Assembly: GCA_050485385.1 (NCBI GenBank)
Contig: JBJHBG010000009.1
Location: forward strand, 1-60,161
DNA: 60,161 nucleotides
Origin: RECO01 sp050485385
Lineage (GTDB): Bacteria; Pseudomonadota; Alphaproteobacteria; Geminicoccales; Geminicoccaceae
Reading direction: 5' to 3'
Shown: in pieces, positions 32,803-42,723 of the stretch
Layout of the letters: every line of letters starts with the position of its first letter
How positions within the stretch are numbered: position 1 is the stretch's first letter
The notes under the pieces: model-generated
Database searches by the model: none
The model's input: only the letters and a program-made list of their open reading frames with translations
What the model was told of the DNA's origin: nothing
Position numbers and translations under genes: made by a program

Positions 32803-34184
32803 GCGCCGCCTCCGGCGACGCCAGTGCCCTCGACGAACGCGAAGCCAGCCTCGACGAGCCCGCGCGGGACGAGGCAGGAGAGCGTGTTGAGCCGGTGCTC
32901 GGTGCGGGTGCGCACGCCGGCGCCGCCGGCGGGGCCATTGAGGTAGAGCGCCAGCACCTCGCGCAGAGCGGCGTCGACCGGTGCCTTGTCGGCGGCGGCG
33001 GCGGCGAGGCGCAGGCGCACCTCGCAGGGCTCGCCGCCGATGCCGCGGCGACGGAGGCTGCCGTCGTCGCCGTCGAAGGTGGCAACCGTCCCGATCAGGT
33101 CGAACCGTCGCCGGACCTCGAGCCCCAACTCGGCGAGCCGCGCCTCGACGACTGCCGCCGCCAGCTCGCCGCGGGCGCGGGCGTTCGGGCCGGCGTAGGA
33201 AATCTCGGCCTCGCCCAGCCACTCGCCGGCGATACCGATGGTCGCCTTCAGACTAGGCGGCGCCGGGCGGCCGCGCGCACCGCGGACAGCCACCCGGTCG
33301 CGGCCGACCTGCTCGAGATCGACACGGGTCACGTCGAGCACCACGTCCGGTGTCAGATAGGCGCTCGGGTCGTGCATCTCGTAGAGGAGTTGTTCCTTCA
33401 CCGTGCGCAGGTCGACGACGCCGCCCGTGTCCGCCGCCTTGGTCAAGACGAAGCTTGCGTCCGGCTCGACCTCGGCGATGGGAAAGCCGACCGTCAGGAG
33501 GTCCGGCACGTCCTTCATCCCCGGATCGGCGAAATAGCCGCCCGTAACCTGGGCCGCGCATTCGAGCAGGTGGCCTGCGAGCGTGCCACCGGCGAGCCGG
33601 TCCCAATCGTCCCACGTCCAGCCGTAGTGGGCGACGAGCGGGCCGAGGGCCAGCGCCGGATCGGCGATCCGGCCGGTGACGACCACCTGAGCGCCCGCCC
33701 GGATCGCCGCGGCGACGGGAGCGGCCCCCAGATAGACGTTGGCCGAGAGCAGTTGGCTGGCCTCCAGTTCGCCGGCGCGGTCGCCCTCCCAGGGCAGGAA
33801 CGAAGCGGGATCGATACGGCCGTGGATGTCGTCGCCGGTGACGACGGCAATCCGCAGGTCCGCCAAGCCCTGCTCGGCCGCGAGCGCTCGGATACGGCGG
33901 GCCGCGGCGGGTGGGTTGGCCACGCCGAAATTGCCGACGATGACGATGCCCGCCTCGACGCAGGGCCGCAGCACCGGCGCGACGAAGGCCTCGAGCATCG
34001 GCTCGTAGCCGGCCTCCGGGTCGCGCCCGCGGGCGACATGGCCGAGGGCCAGCGTCCGCTCGGCGAGGGTCTCGAACATCAAGGCCGCCGGCCGGCCGCT
34101 CGCCGCCAGCGTGCGCACGACCGGCAGGGCCGCGTCCGTGCGGTCGCCCGAAAAGCCGGCGCCGCAGCCGACCAGATACGTCAA
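32799..34184 (-). CDS. AtuA family protein (DUF1446), large half
   Basis: A 461-aa protein related to AtuA of acyclic terpene/citronellol catabolism. Conserved features: VGCGAGFSGDRTDAALP, VVTGDDIHGRIDP, ECAAQVTGGYFADPGMKDVPD and YEMHDPSAYLTPDVVLD. The biochemical role of AtuA is not established. No other atu gene (carboxylase, CoA ligase) is in the window, though a CaiB-type CoA-transferase is divergent 77 bases away. TTG 34184 has GGGAGGGA about 6 bases upstream. Confidence 0.86.
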   Translation of the reverse strand: MTYLVGCGAGFSGDRTDAALPVVRTLAASGRPAALMFETLAERTLALGHVARGRDPEAGYEPMLEAFVAPVLRPCVEAGIVIVGNFGVANPPAAARRIRALAAEQGLADLRIAVVTGDDIHGRIDPASFLPWEGDRAGELEASQLLSANVYLGAAPVAAAIRAGAQVVVTGRIADPALALGPLVAHYGWTWDDWDRLAGGTLAGHLLECAAQVTGGYFADPGMKDVPDLLTVGFPIAEVEPDASFVLTKAADTGGVVDLRTVKEQLLYEMHDPSAYLTPDVVLDVTRVDLEQVGRDRVAVRGARGRPAPPSLKATIGIAGEWLGEAEISYAGPNARARGELAAAVVEARLAELGLEVRRRFDLIGTVATFDGDDGSLRRRGIGGEPCEVRLRLAAAAADKAPVDAALREVLALYLNGPAGGAGVRTRTEHRLNTLSCLVPRGLVEAGFAFVEGTGVAGGGA

Positions 34185-34260
34185 GACGTCCCTCCCACCC
34201 TTCGTTGCTCCCGACCATCGAACATCCTAAGCCCAGGGACAAGCGGCGAAGGGAGGCGAG

Positions 34261-35475
34261 ATGCAGGGACCGTTGGCGCACCTCAGGGTGCTGGATCTGT
34301 CGCGGGTGCTGGCCGGGCCGTGGGCCACCCAGTACCTCGCCGACATGGGGGCGGAAGTCGTCAAGATCGAGCGACCCGGCGCGGGCGACGATACCCGCCA
34401 ATGGGGACCGCCTTGGGCCGTACCGCCCACCGCCGACGATCCGGGCCTCTCGGCCTACACGCTCGCCGCCAATCGCGGCAAGCGCTCGCTGGCGCTCGAT
34501 ATCGCCAGCCCGGAGGGCCAGGAGATCGTCCGCCGGCTCGCCCAGCGCGCCGACGTCGTGGTGGAGAACTTCAAGGTCGGGGCACTCGGCCGGTACGGCC
34601 TCGATGCGGCGAGCCTGACGGCGTCGAACCCGCGCCTGGTCTATTGCTCGATCACCGGCTTCGGCCAGAGCGGGCCCTACGCCCGACGGGCCGGCTACGA
34701 CTATCTCATCCAGGCGATGGGCGGCTTGATGAGCATCACCGGTACCATCGACGGCGAGCCCATGAAGGTCGGGGTAGCCATCTCCGACCTGCTCACCGGC
34801 CTCTACGCGACGGCCGCAATCCTGACCGCGCTTACGCAACGCGAGCGTACCGGTAGGGGCGAAGTGATCGATATGGCGCTGCTCGACTGCACCGTGGCGG
34901 CACTTGCCAACCAGGCGACCAATTACCTCGTCTCCGGCACGCCACCCGGCCGCATGGGCAACGCGCACCCCAACGTCGTGCCTTACCAGGTGTTCGCGAC
35001 CGCCGACGGCTTCATGATCCTCGCCATCGGCAACGACGGCCAGTTCCGCCGCTTCTGCAATGCGGCCGGTCTCGCCGAGGTCGCCGCCGACGCGCGCTTC
35101 TCCAGCAATGCCGGGCGGGTCGGCAACCGCGAGGTGCTGATCCCGCTCCTGGCGGCGCGCATCGAGCGGCAAACCACGGCCGACTGGATGGACCTGCTGG
35201 AGCCGGTCGGCGTGCCCTGCGGGCCGATCAACGACCTGGACGCGGTGTTCGCCGATGCCCAGGTGCGGGCGCGTGGCCTGGAGCGCCACCTGCACGATCC
35301 CGATGCCGGCACGTTGCGACTGGTCGCCAACCCCGTCCGCTTCGCCTCCGGCCCCACCACCTCAGACCGCCCGCCGCCGCGCCTCGGCGCCGACACCGAC
35401 GACGTGCTGAGGACCGCGCTCGGCCTGGATGCTGCGACCATCGCCCGCCTGCGCCGCGCGGGCGTCGTCGGCTGA
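34261..35475 (+). CDS. CaiB/BaiF family CoA-transferase
   Basis: Transfers CoA between an acyl-CoA donor and a carboxylic acid via an aspartyl-CoA intermediate. The 404-aa product has LDLSRVLAGPWATQYLADMG, NFKVGALGRYGLD and the catalytic Asp region GYDYLIQAMGG (Asp about 147), followed by PNVVPYQVFATADG. Length and motifs match family III CoA-transferases. Divergent from AtuA, suggesting shared control of a branched-acid or terpenoid route; the acceptor acid is not identifiable. GGGAGGCG upstream of ATG 34261. Confidence 0.92.
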   Translation: MQGPLAHLRVLDLSRVLAGPWATQYLADMGAEVVKIERPGAGDDTRQWGPPWAVPPTADDPGLSAYTLAANRGKRSLALDIASPEGQEIVRRLAQRADVVVENFKVGALGRYGLDAASLTASNPRLVYCSITGFGQSGPYARRAGYDYLIQAMGGLMSITGTIDGEPMKVGVAISDLLTGLYATAAILTALTQRERTGRGEVIDMALLDCTVAALANQATNYLVSGTPPGRMGNAHPNVVPYQVFATADGFMILAIGNDGQFRRFCNAAGLAEVAADARFSSNAGRVGNREVLIPLLAARIERQTTADWMDLLEPVGVPCGPINDLDAVFADAQVRARGLERHLHDPDAGTLRLVANPVRFASGPTTSDRPPPRLGADTDDVLRTALGLDAATIARLRRAGVVG

Positions 35476-35629
35476 GGGCCGGATCTGGCGCAACGGGGTG
35501 GCCCGAGGCGAAGCGCGCCCCGCCTACGAGCGTGCTTGCGCCGCTCGATCGGCGGCTTACACCGGCAAGCCATCGGCCGGCTGATCGACGTATGCGCCCG
35601 AGCTACGACGGCTCGTTCCCGCAAACGGC

Positions 35630-35649
35630 GGGCCGGCTCGAGCCGGCCC
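35630..35649. terminator. 20-base perfect palindrome downstream of fumC
   Basis: A perfect inverted repeat (GGGCCGGCTC / GAGCCGGCCC) lies 48 bases past the fumC stop (35697) and 155 bases past the convergent CoA-transferase stop. Without a T-run it is more likely a Rho-linked or bidirectional 3' structure. The rest of the 221-bp gap between the two genes shows nothing else I can support. Confidence 0.4.
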
Positions 35650-35696
35650 CGGGCTGCATGGGCAGAAAGTCCCAGCGTTCGTTCGCGTCGGCTCCC

Positions 35697-37091
35697 TCAG
35701 GGCGTCGGCCCGAGCATGTTTTCCGGCCGGACCCATTGGTCGAACTCCTCGGCGGTGAGCAGGCCGAGGGCAAGCGCCGCTTCCTTCAACGTGGTCCCTT
35801 CGGCGTGGGCCTTCTTCGCGACCTTGGCGGCGTTGTCGTAGCCGATCTTGGGGTTGAGGGCGGTGACCAGCATCAGGCTTTCGTGCAGCAGCTTGGCGAT
35901 CCGGTCCTCGTTGGCTTCGATGCCGGCCACGCAGTTGTCGGTGAAGGAGCGGCAACCGTCGGCCAGGAGGCGGGTGGACTGGAGGACGCCGTAGGCCATG
36001 ACGGGCTTGAACACGTTGAGCTCGAAGTGGCCGTTGGAGCCGCCCACCGTCACCGCCACGTTGTTGCCCATGACCTGGCAGGCGACCATGGTCAGCGCCT
36101 CGCACTGGGTCGGGTTGACCTTGCCCGGCATGATCGAGGAGCCGGGCTCGTTCTCGGGCAGGCTGAGCTCGCCCAAGCCGCAGCGGGGGCCGGAGCCCAA
36201 AAAGCGGATGTCGTTGGCGATCTTCATGCAGCTCGCGGCGAGCGTGTTGAGCGCACCCGAAAGCTCGACCATGGCGTCGTGGGCGGCTAGCGCCTCGAAC
36301 TTGTTGGGCGCGGTGACGAAGGGCAGGCCCGTGATGCGCGCCACCTCGTCGGCGAAGGCTTCGGCGAAGCCGGCCTTGGCGTTGAGGCCGGTGCCGACGG
36401 CGGTGCCGCCCTGGGCGAGCGCCAGCACACCCGGCAGCGCGCGCCCCACCCGCTCGATGCCGTAGGTGATCTGGGTGCGATAGCCCGAGAACTCCTGGCC
36501 GAGCGTGAGGGGTGTGGCGTCCTGGGTGTGGGTGCGGCCGATCTTGACGATGGGCGCGAACGCCTCCTCCTTCGCCCGGAGGGCCGCTTCGAGGTGCTGG
36601 AGCGCCGGGATCAGGCGGTTGGAGGCTTCTTCGGCGGCAGCGACGTGCATGGCCGTGGGGAACGTGTCGTTGGACGACTGCCCCATGTTGACGTGGTCGT
36701 TGGGATGCACCGGCTGCTTCGTGCCGAGCGGCTGGCCCAAGACCTCGTTGGCGCGGTTGGCGATGACCTCGTTGGCGTTCATGTTCGACTGGGTGCCGGA
36801 GCCGGTCTGCCAGACGACCAGCGGAAAGTGGTCGTCGAGCTTGCCATCCACGACCTCCTGGGCCGCCTGCTCGATGGCCTTGCCCAACTCGGGCGAGAGC
36901 ACGCCGAGCTTTTGGTTCACCCGGGCGGCGGCGAGCTTGACGATGCCCAGTGCGCGGACCAGCGGCTTGGGCATGGTCTCGGTGCCGATGGCGAAGTTCT
37001 GCAACGAGCGCTGGGTCTGGGCGCCCCAATAGCGGTCGGCCGGCACCTCGATGGGGCCGAAGGTGTCGCTCTCGGTCCGGGTGGTCGCCAT
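35697..37091 (-). CDS. fumC: Class II fumarate hydratase
   Basis: TCA-cycle enzyme hydrating fumarate to L-malate. The 464-aa product has GSGTQSNMNANEV, NDHVNMGQSSNDTFPTAMH, the signature GSSIMPGKVNPTQCE (about 318-332) and C-terminal NPKIGYDNAAKVAK. Class II (iron-independent). ATG 37091 follows GGAG by 9 bases and yields the normal length; a TTG six codons earlier is the alternative. Divergent from the antiporter gene by 162 bases. Confidence 0.96.
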   Translation of the reverse strand: MATTRTESDTFGPIEVPADRYWGAQTQRSLQNFAIGTETMPKPLVRALGIVKLAAARVNQKLGVLSPELGKAIEQAAQEVVDGKLDDHFPLVVWQTGSGTQSNMNANEVIANRANEVLGQPLGTKQPVHPNDHVNMGQSSNDTFPTAMHVAAAEEASNRLIPALQHLEAALRAKEEAFAPIVKIGRTHTQDATPLTLGQEFSGYRTQITYGIERVGRALPGVLALAQGGTAVGTGLNAKAGFAEAFADEVARITGLPFVTAPNKFEALAAHDAMVELSGALNTLAASCMKIANDIRFLGSGPRCGLGELSLPENEPGSSIMPGKVNPTQCEALTMVACQVMGNNVAVTVGGSNGHFELNVFKPVMAYGVLQSTRLLADGCRSFTDNCVAGIEANEDRIAKLLHESLMLVTALNPKIGYDNAAKVAKKAHAEGTTLKEAALALGLLTAEEFDQWVRPENMLGPTP

Positions 37092-37253
37092 GGCCGCGGT
37101 CTCCAACAAGGCTTCGGGTTTGGCCGCTAGAGGCCCAGCCGTCGGCGTGCTGTCAAGCGGCGGAAAGGCGAAGCGGGGCGTTCCAAGGGCGGCCGTGCGC
37201 TGCTATGCGATGCTCTTTTTCGTGGCCGTCATCGAATCCGAGGAGTGGGGACC

Positions 37254-39047
37254 GTGGTCGAGGCGATGAGCCTGGCGATCCTCGTCGCTGCTGGACTCGT
37301 TGCGATCAGCGTCTTCACGAGCGTCGTCGCGTTCCGCGTCGGCGCACCGCTCCTGCTCGTGTTCCTCGGCATCGGCCTGCTCGCCGGCGAGGACGGCATC
37401 GGCGGCATCCAGTTCGACGACACGCGAACCGCCTTCTACTTCGGCTCGGTCGCGGTCGCGGTGATCCTCTTCGACAGCGGCTTCCACACGCGAGTGGCAA
37501 CCATCCGCACCGCGGCGCTGCCGGCGGTGGCCCTCGCGACGGTGGGCGTGCTGTTGACGGCGCTACTGGTCGGCGGCGCCGCGCACCTCGCGATGGGCGT
37601 GAGCTTCGCCGAGGGGCTGCTGCTTGGCGCCATCGTCGGCTCGACCGATGCGGCCGCCGTGTTCTTCCTGTTGCGGGTTGGCGGCATCACCATCCGCGAG
37701 CGGGTGCGCGCCACGCTCGAGGTGGAGTCCGGCAGCAACGATCCGATGGCGATCTTCCTCACCGTCGCCGTGCTGGAAGTCCTGATCGAGGGCGCCACGC
37801 TCGAGGCCCTCACCTGGGGGGTAGCGGAGGCGTTCGCCGTGCAGATGGGCATCGGCTCGGTCGCGGGGCTCCTCGGCGGCTGGCTGATCGTGCGCGTCGT
37901 CGACCGCATCGGCCTGGAGCCGGGGCTCTATCCCATCGTCGTCATGAGCCTGGCGCTCTGCCTCTTCGGCGCGACGCTCAAGCTCGGCGGCAGCGGCTTT
38001 CTCGCCGTCTACCTTGCCGGGCTCGTCGCCGGCAACATGCGGCTGCGCGCCGCCGCCCAAGTCCGCCGCTTCCACGACGGCATGACGTGGCTCTGCCAGA
38101 TCGGCATGTTCCTGGTGCTGGGGCTGTTGGCGACGCCGTCGCACTTCCCGACGATCGCGCCCGAGGCGATCGGCATCGCGCTGGTCTTGATCTTCGTCGC
38201 GCGGCCGGTCGCGGTCTGGCTCTGCCTGCTGCCGTTCGGCTTCACCCGCCACGAGACCGCGTTCGTCGCCTATGTCGGCCTGCGCGGTGCGGTGTCGATC
38301 CTGCTCGCGATCTTTCCGCTGATGGCGGGGCTCGGCCTGGCCCAGACCTTCTTCGACACGGCGTTCATCATCGTGCTGGTTTCGCTCCTGGTGCAAGGCT
38401 GGTCGATCCGCCCCTTGGCCCGCTGGCTGGGGCTGATCGTGCCGCCCCGCGTCGGCCCGGTGGATCGGGTCGAGCTGGAGCTGCCAGGCCGCGGCAACCA
38501 CGAACTGGTGGCCTATCGGGTGGTGGCGGACTGCCCGGTCTTGAAGGGCGAGCGCATTCCGCGCTGGGCGCGGCCGTCCCTGATCGTGCGCGGCGGGCGG
38601 TCGATGGGTCTGCACAGCGCCGGCCGGCTGCAAGCCGACGACCTCGTGTTCGTGTTCATCCAGCCGGGGCGGGTGCGGCTGCTCGACCGGCTGTTCGCCA
38701 GCCCGAAGGACCTCGATACGAGCGATGAGGAGTACTACGGGACCTTCGTCCTCAAGCCCGACGCCAAGGTCCGAAGCGTGGCGCAGGCCTATGGCTTCGA
38801 GCCCAGATCCGGCGATCACGAACTGACGCTGCGCGAGCTCTTGCAGCGGGACTTGGGCGGCCATGTCGAGGTCGGCGACCGCCTGTTCTACGTCCAGGTC
38901 GAGTTCATCGTGCGCGACGTCGGCGACGACGAGGCGGTGGGCGAGATCGGGCTCGCCGTCGAGCCGTCGGCCGGCGCGTTGCCGATCTTCCCGACAAGGC
39001 GCGACGTCGCCCGCTGGCTTGCCGCGCTCGGACCGCGCCGTCGCTAG
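37254..39047 (+). CDS. cvrA: Potassium/proton antiporter, CvrA/NhaP2 family
   Basis: A 597-aa CPA1-type monovalent cation/proton antiporter. The first 390 residues form about 12 hydrophobic helices, with GIGLLAGEDGIGGI, ILFDSGFHTR, the ion-site TDAAAVFFLL and ESGSNDPMAIFL. The cytosolic tail (about 400-597) has a TrkA-C-like region (VVADCPVLKGERIPRW...DDLVFVFIQPGRV) and a final CorC/HlyC-like domain. GTG 37254 is preferred since GAGGAG is 9 bases upstream; GTG 37245 and ATG 37266 are alternatives. Confidence 0.9.
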   Translation: MVEAMSLAILVAAGLVAISVFTSVVAFRVGAPLLLVFLGIGLLAGEDGIGGIQFDDTRTAFYFGSVAVAVILFDSGFHTRVATIRTAALPAVALATVGVLLTALLVGGAAHLAMGVSFAEGLLLGAIVGSTDAAAVFFLLRVGGITIRERVRATLEVESGSNDPMAIFLTVAVLEVLIEGATLEALTWGVAEAFAVQMGIGSVAGLLGGWLIVRVVDRIGLEPGLYPIVVMSLALCLFGATLKLGGSGFLAVYLAGLVAGNMRLRAAAQVRRFHDGMTWLCQIGMFLVLGLLATPSHFPTIAPEAIGIALVLIFVARPVAVWLCLLPFGFTRHETAFVAYVGLRGAVSILLAIFPLMAGLGLAQTFFDTAFIIVLVSLLVQGWSIRPLARWLGLIVPPRVGPVDRVELELPGRGNHELVAYRVVADCPVLKGERIPRWARPSLIVRGGRSMGLHSAGRLQADDLVFVFIQPGRVRLLDRLFASPKDLDTSDEEYYGTFVLKPDAKVRSVAQAYGFEPRSGDHELTLRELLQRDLGGHVEVGDRLFYVQVEFIVRDVGDDEAVGEIGLAVEPSAGALPIFPTRRDVARWLAALGPRRR

Positions 39048-39060
39048 CCCGGAGGCGGGC

Positions 39061-40866
39061 TCAGCCGTCCACCGCACGCACGAAATGACCGGGCGCGTGC
39101 TCCAGCAAGGGCTTGGGCCGAGGCTCGTAGCCGAGCGGCCGCGCGGGGCTCGGCAGGTCGTCGGCGACCAGCGTCCGGGCGCGCCTGAGTTCGGGATCGG
39201 GTACCGGCACGGCCTGGATCAGCTTCTTGGTGTAGGGGTGCTGCGGGTCGTCGAGCACCGCGGCACGCGGGCCGATCTCGACGATCTCGCCCAGATACAT
39301 GACGGCCACCCGATGGCTCACCCGCTCGACCACGGCGATGTCGTGGCTGATGAAGAGATAGGCCAAGCCCAGCTCCGCCTGGAGGTCCAACAGCAGGTTG
39401 ACCACCTGCGCCTGGATCGAGACGTCGAGGGCGGAGACGGCCTCGTCGGCGACCAGCAGCGAGGGCGACAGGGCCAGCGCCCGGGCGATGCAGATGCGCT
39501 GCCGCTGACCGCCCGAGAACTCGTGCGGGAAGCGCGTCGAGTGCTCCGGCAACAGCCCCACCTTCGAGAGCAACCCCTCGACCCGCGCCAGCGCCTCGGT
39601 ACGGTCGCAGAGGCCGTGCACCAGCATCGGCTCGGCCAGCGCCGCGCCGACGGTCTTTCTCGGGTTCAACGAGCCGTAGGGGTCCTGGAAGATCATCGCC
39701 ATGCGGCGGCGCAACTGGCGGACGCGGGCCGGCGTCGCCCGCATCAAGTCCTCGCCCTCGAAGCGGATGGTGCCGCGCAAGGGGGGCACGAGCTGGAGCA
39801 GCGAGCGGCCCGTGGTCGACTTGCCGCAGCCGCTCTCGCCGACCAGGGCCAGGGTCTCGCCCCGGTGCAGCGTGAAGGAGACGTCCTCGACGGCGTGGAT
39901 GTGGCCGGTCACGCGGCCGAAGACGCCGCCGCGGATGGGGAAGCGCGTGGTGAGCCCACCGACCTCGAGCAGCGGGGCAGCACCCGCATCGGGCATCGCC
40001 GACGGCGCCGGCTCCTCGCTGCTGCCGTCCTCGGCGACGATGGCGAAGCGCCTCGGCGCCGGCTCGCCGCGCAGGCTGCCGAGCTTCGGCACCGCCGCCA
40101 GCAGGCGGCGGGTATAGGGATGCTCCGGGCGGTCGAAGATGCGCCGGACGTCCGCCTCCTCGACCTTGTCGCCGCGCCACATGACGACCACGCGGTCGGC
40201 GATCTCGGCCACCACCCCCATGTCGTGGGTGATGAACAGGACAGACATGCCGACCTCGTCCTGCAACGCCTTGATGAGGCCAAGGATCTGCGACTGGATG
40301 GTCACGTCGAGGGCGGTGGTGGGTTCGTCGGCGATCAACAGCTTCGGCCGGCAGGCGAGCGCCATCGCGATCATCACCCGCTGGCGCATGCCGCCAGAGA
40401 AGGTGTGCGGGTATTCGTGAAACCGCCGCTTGGCGTCGGGAATGCGCACGAGGTCGAACAGGCGCAGCGCTTCCGCGTCGGCCGCCCGCGGGCTCATCTC
40501 GCGGTGGTAGCGCAGCGCCTCGGCGACCTGAAAGCCGATGGTCAGGACCGGGTTCAGGCTCGTCATCGGCTCTTGGAAGATCATCGAGACCTGATCGCCC
40601 CGGACCTTGCGCATCGCCTCCTCGTCGAGCGTCGTCAGTTCCCGCCCGGCGAGGCGGATGCTGCCCTCGACGCGGCCGTTCGCCTGCGGCACGAGGCGCA
40701 TGATCGAAAGCGCCGTGACGCTCTTGCCGGAGCCGCTCTCGCCGACCACGGCGACCGTCTCGCGCGCGCCGATCGAGAAGGACACGTCGCGCACCACCGC
40801 CTGCCACTGGCCCTCGACGCGGAAGGAGGTGGTGAGGCGGTCGATCTGGAGGACCGGCGCGGTCAC
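39061..40866 (-). CDS. Fused dipeptide/oligopeptide ABC transporter ATP-binding protein (system 1)
   Basis: A 601-aa protein with two complete ATPase modules (DppD- and DppF-like). Each has Walker A (GESGSGKS in the first, GESGCGKST in the second), Q-loop FQEP/FQDP, ABC signature (FSGGMRQR, FSGGQRQR), Walker B (LLIADEP, LLVADEA) and the oligopeptide C-terminal extension ending HPYT. GTG 40866 overlaps the upstream permease stop (GTGA). Last gene of the minus-strand block; also the last gene before the convergent antiporter. Substrate specificity cannot be read from an ATPase. Confidence 0.93.
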   Translation of the reverse strand: MTAPVLQIDRLTTSFRVEGQWQAVVRDVSFSIGARETVAVVGESGSGKSVTALSIMRLVPQANGRVEGSIRLAGRELTTLDEEAMRKVRGDQVSMIFQEPMTSLNPVLTIGFQVAEALRYHREMSPRAADAEALRLFDLVRIPDAKRRFHEYPHTFSGGMRQRVMIAMALACRPKLLIADEPTTALDVTIQSQILGLIKALQDEVGMSVLFITHDMGVVAEIADRVVVMWRGDKVEEADVRRIFDRPEHPYTRRLLAAVPKLGSLRGEPAPRRFAIVAEDGSSEEPAPSAMPDAGAAPLLEVGGLTTRFPIRGGVFGRVTGHIHAVEDVSFTLHRGETLALVGESGCGKSTTGRSLLQLVPPLRGTIRFEGEDLMRATPARVRQLRRRMAMIFQDPYGSLNPRKTVGAALAEPMLVHGLCDRTEALARVEGLLSKVGLLPEHSTRFPHEFSGGQRQRICIARALALSPSLLVADEAVSALDVSIQAQVVNLLLDLQAELGLAYLFISHDIAVVERVSHRVAVMYLGEIVEIGPRAAVLDDPQHPYTKKLIQAVPVPDPELRRARTLVADDLPSPARPLGYEPRPKPLLEHAPGHFVRAVDG

Positions 40867-41756
40867 TGCTCGCCGCGCAGCTTGGGGTCGATCGCGTCGC
40901 GCAGGCCGTCGCCGAGGAGATTGAGCGCGAAGACCACGACGAGGATGGCGAGGCTCGGGAAGAGGGCGAGGTAGAAGCTGTCGAGGATGTTCTCGAAGCC
41001 CTCGCGGATCATGCCGCCCCAGGTCGGCGTCGGCGGTGCCACGCCGAGGCCGATGAAGGCGAGCGAGGCCTCGACCCGGATGGCGGTCGCCAGCCACAAC
41101 GAGCCCATCACCAGGATCTCGGGCGTGATGTTGGGCAGGATGTGGCCGAACATCAGCCGCCGGTCGGAATAGCCGAGCGAGCGCCCGGCCTCGACGAACT
41201 CGCGCTGCTTGATGGCGATGGTCGGCGCCCGTGCGATGCGGGCGAAGGGCGGGATGGCCGTCAGGGCGATGGCGATGACGAGATTGGTGACGCTCGGCCC
41301 CAGCATGGCGACGACGATCAGCCCCAGGATGAGCGAGGGAAAGGCCAAGAGCACGTCCATCGCCTGCATGAGGACGATGTCGAGGCGACCGCCGAAATAG
41401 CCGGCGACGATGCCGATGAACGAGCCGATCAGCATGGCGGAGAGGATCGCGAGCAGGCCGATGACCAAGGAGATGCGGGCACCCCAGACGATCCGCGAGA
41501 GGATGTCCCGGCCATAGACGTCGGTGCCGAGCCAGAAGGTCTCGGAGGGCGGTTGCAGGCGGAACAGGATGCTCTGCCGCAAGGGATCGTGCGGTGCGAT
41601 CAAGGGGGCGGCGAGCGCCGCCGCCACCACCAGCAGGAACAGGGCGAGGCCGATCCACGACGTCTTGTTGGCGTTGAAGGCCTTGATCGTGCCGCCGAGC
41701 GCCAGGCGAAGCTGGGCGCGGAGATGCGAGCGCGGGCGGACCAGGGGCTCGCTCAT
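40863..41756 (-). CDS. Dipeptide/oligopeptide ABC permease, DppC type (system 1)
   Basis: A 297-aa inner-membrane protein with an N-terminal OppC-type segment (NKTSWIGLALFLLVV) and about six membrane helices. The EAA loop (EAGRSLGYSDRRLMFGHILPN) contacts the ATPase. ATG 41756 overlaps the DppB stop (ATGA). Confidence 0.93.
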   Translation of the reverse strand: MSEPLVRPRSHLRAQLRLALGGTIKAFNANKTSWIGLALFLLVVAAALAAPLIAPHDPLRQSILFRLQPPSETFWLGTDVYGRDILSRIVWGARISLVIGLLAILSAMLIGSFIGIVAGYFGGRLDIVLMQAMDVLLAFPSLILGLIVVAMLGPSVTNLVIAIALTAIPPFARIARAPTIAIKQREFVEAGRSLGYSDRRLMFGHILPNITPEILVMGSLWLATAIRVEASLAFIGLGVAPPTPTWGGMIREGFENILDSFYLALFPSLAILVVVFALNLLGDGLRDAIDPKLRGEQ

Positions 41757-42694
41757 TCGTACTTCACCCGCGGGTCGATCAGGCCGTAGGTGAGGTCGGT
41801 CAGAAGGTTCACCGCGACGACGATGAGGGTGTAGATCACCATCATGCCTTGCAGCATCGTGTAGTCGCGCTGGTTCAACGCGCCCACGATCAGCTTGCCG
41901 AGGCCCGGTCGGTTGAAGACGATCTCGGTCAGCACCGAATTGCCGATCAGGATGCCGAGATAGAGCCCGACCACGGTGATGACGGGGATCAGCGCGTTCC
42001 TGAGGCAGTGCCGCCAGACGATGACGCGCCAGGGCACGCCCTTGGCACGGGCGGTGCGCACGAAGTCCTGGCCCAACACCTCGAGCATGGACGACCGGGT
42101 CACGCGGGTGATGTAGGCGGCCATGATCAGGCCCAGGTTGATCGCCGGCAGCGTCAGGTCGCGCACCCGTGCGCCGAGCGTCGTCCCCTGGCCGCTGGAG
42201 ATGACCGGGAACCACTGGAGTGCGATGGCGAAGACCAGGAGCAGCAGGATCGCCGAGACGAAGGCCGGGAAGGACAGGCCCAGCAGCGAGCCGATCCGCG
42301 TCACGTAGTCGGGCAGGGCGTTGCGGTTGATGGCGGCCCAGATGCCGAGCGGGATGCCGATCACCGCACCGAGCACGAGCGAGACGAGCGTGAGCTCGAT
42401 GGTGGCCGGCAGGACGTTCAGGATCTCGCGGATGACCGGCCGGCCGGTCACCATCGAGTTGCCCCAGTCGCCGCTGAACACGCCGGCCATGAACTCGACG
42501 TACTGGACGTAGATCGGCTGATCGAGGCCGAGGCGGACGCGCAGGTTCTCGATCGCGGCCGCACTCGCCTGATCGCCCAGGATGACCATCGCCGGGTCGC
42601 CCGGCAGGATGCGCACGAGGAAGAAGACGAGCGTCAAGACCGCGAACAGCGTGACGAACGCGAAGCCCACGCGCTTCAGGACGAACGCCGTCAT
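41753..42694 (-). CDS. Dipeptide/oligopeptide ABC permease, DppB type (system 1)
   Basis: A 313-aa permease with six membrane helices, N-terminal LKRVGFAFVTLFAVLTLVF, the GDPA motif (ILPGDPAMVILGD) and EAA loop (FVRTARAKGVPWRVIVWRH). It follows the binding-protein gene across a 143-bp gap filled with a three-hairpin repeat element, which may lower its expression relative to the binding protein. Confidence 0.94.
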   Translation of the reverse strand: MTAFVLKRVGFAFVTLFAVLTLVFFLVRILPGDPAMVILGDQASAAAIENLRVRLGLDQPIYVQYVEFMAGVFSGDWGNSMVTGRPVIREILNVLPATIELTLVSLVLGAVIGIPLGIWAAINRNALPDYVTRIGSLLGLSFPAFVSAILLLLVFAIALQWFPVISSGQGTTLGARVRDLTLPAINLGLIMAAYITRVTRSSMLEVLGQDFVRTARAKGVPWRVIVWRHCLRNALIPVITVVGLYLGILIGNSVLTEIVFNRPGLGKLIVGALNQRDYTMLQGMMVIYTLIVVAVNLLTDLTYGLIDPRVKYE

Positions 42695-42723
42695 CGCGGC
42701 TCAGGCGGAAGCGGAGCGAAGGT

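Noticed and set aside
39061..41658. A single 865-codon open frame covering the ATPase and part of the permease
   Set aside because: Only the part from GTG 40866 has ABC-ATPase motifs; the upstream part is antisense-frame text over DppC, whose own frame carries membrane helices.
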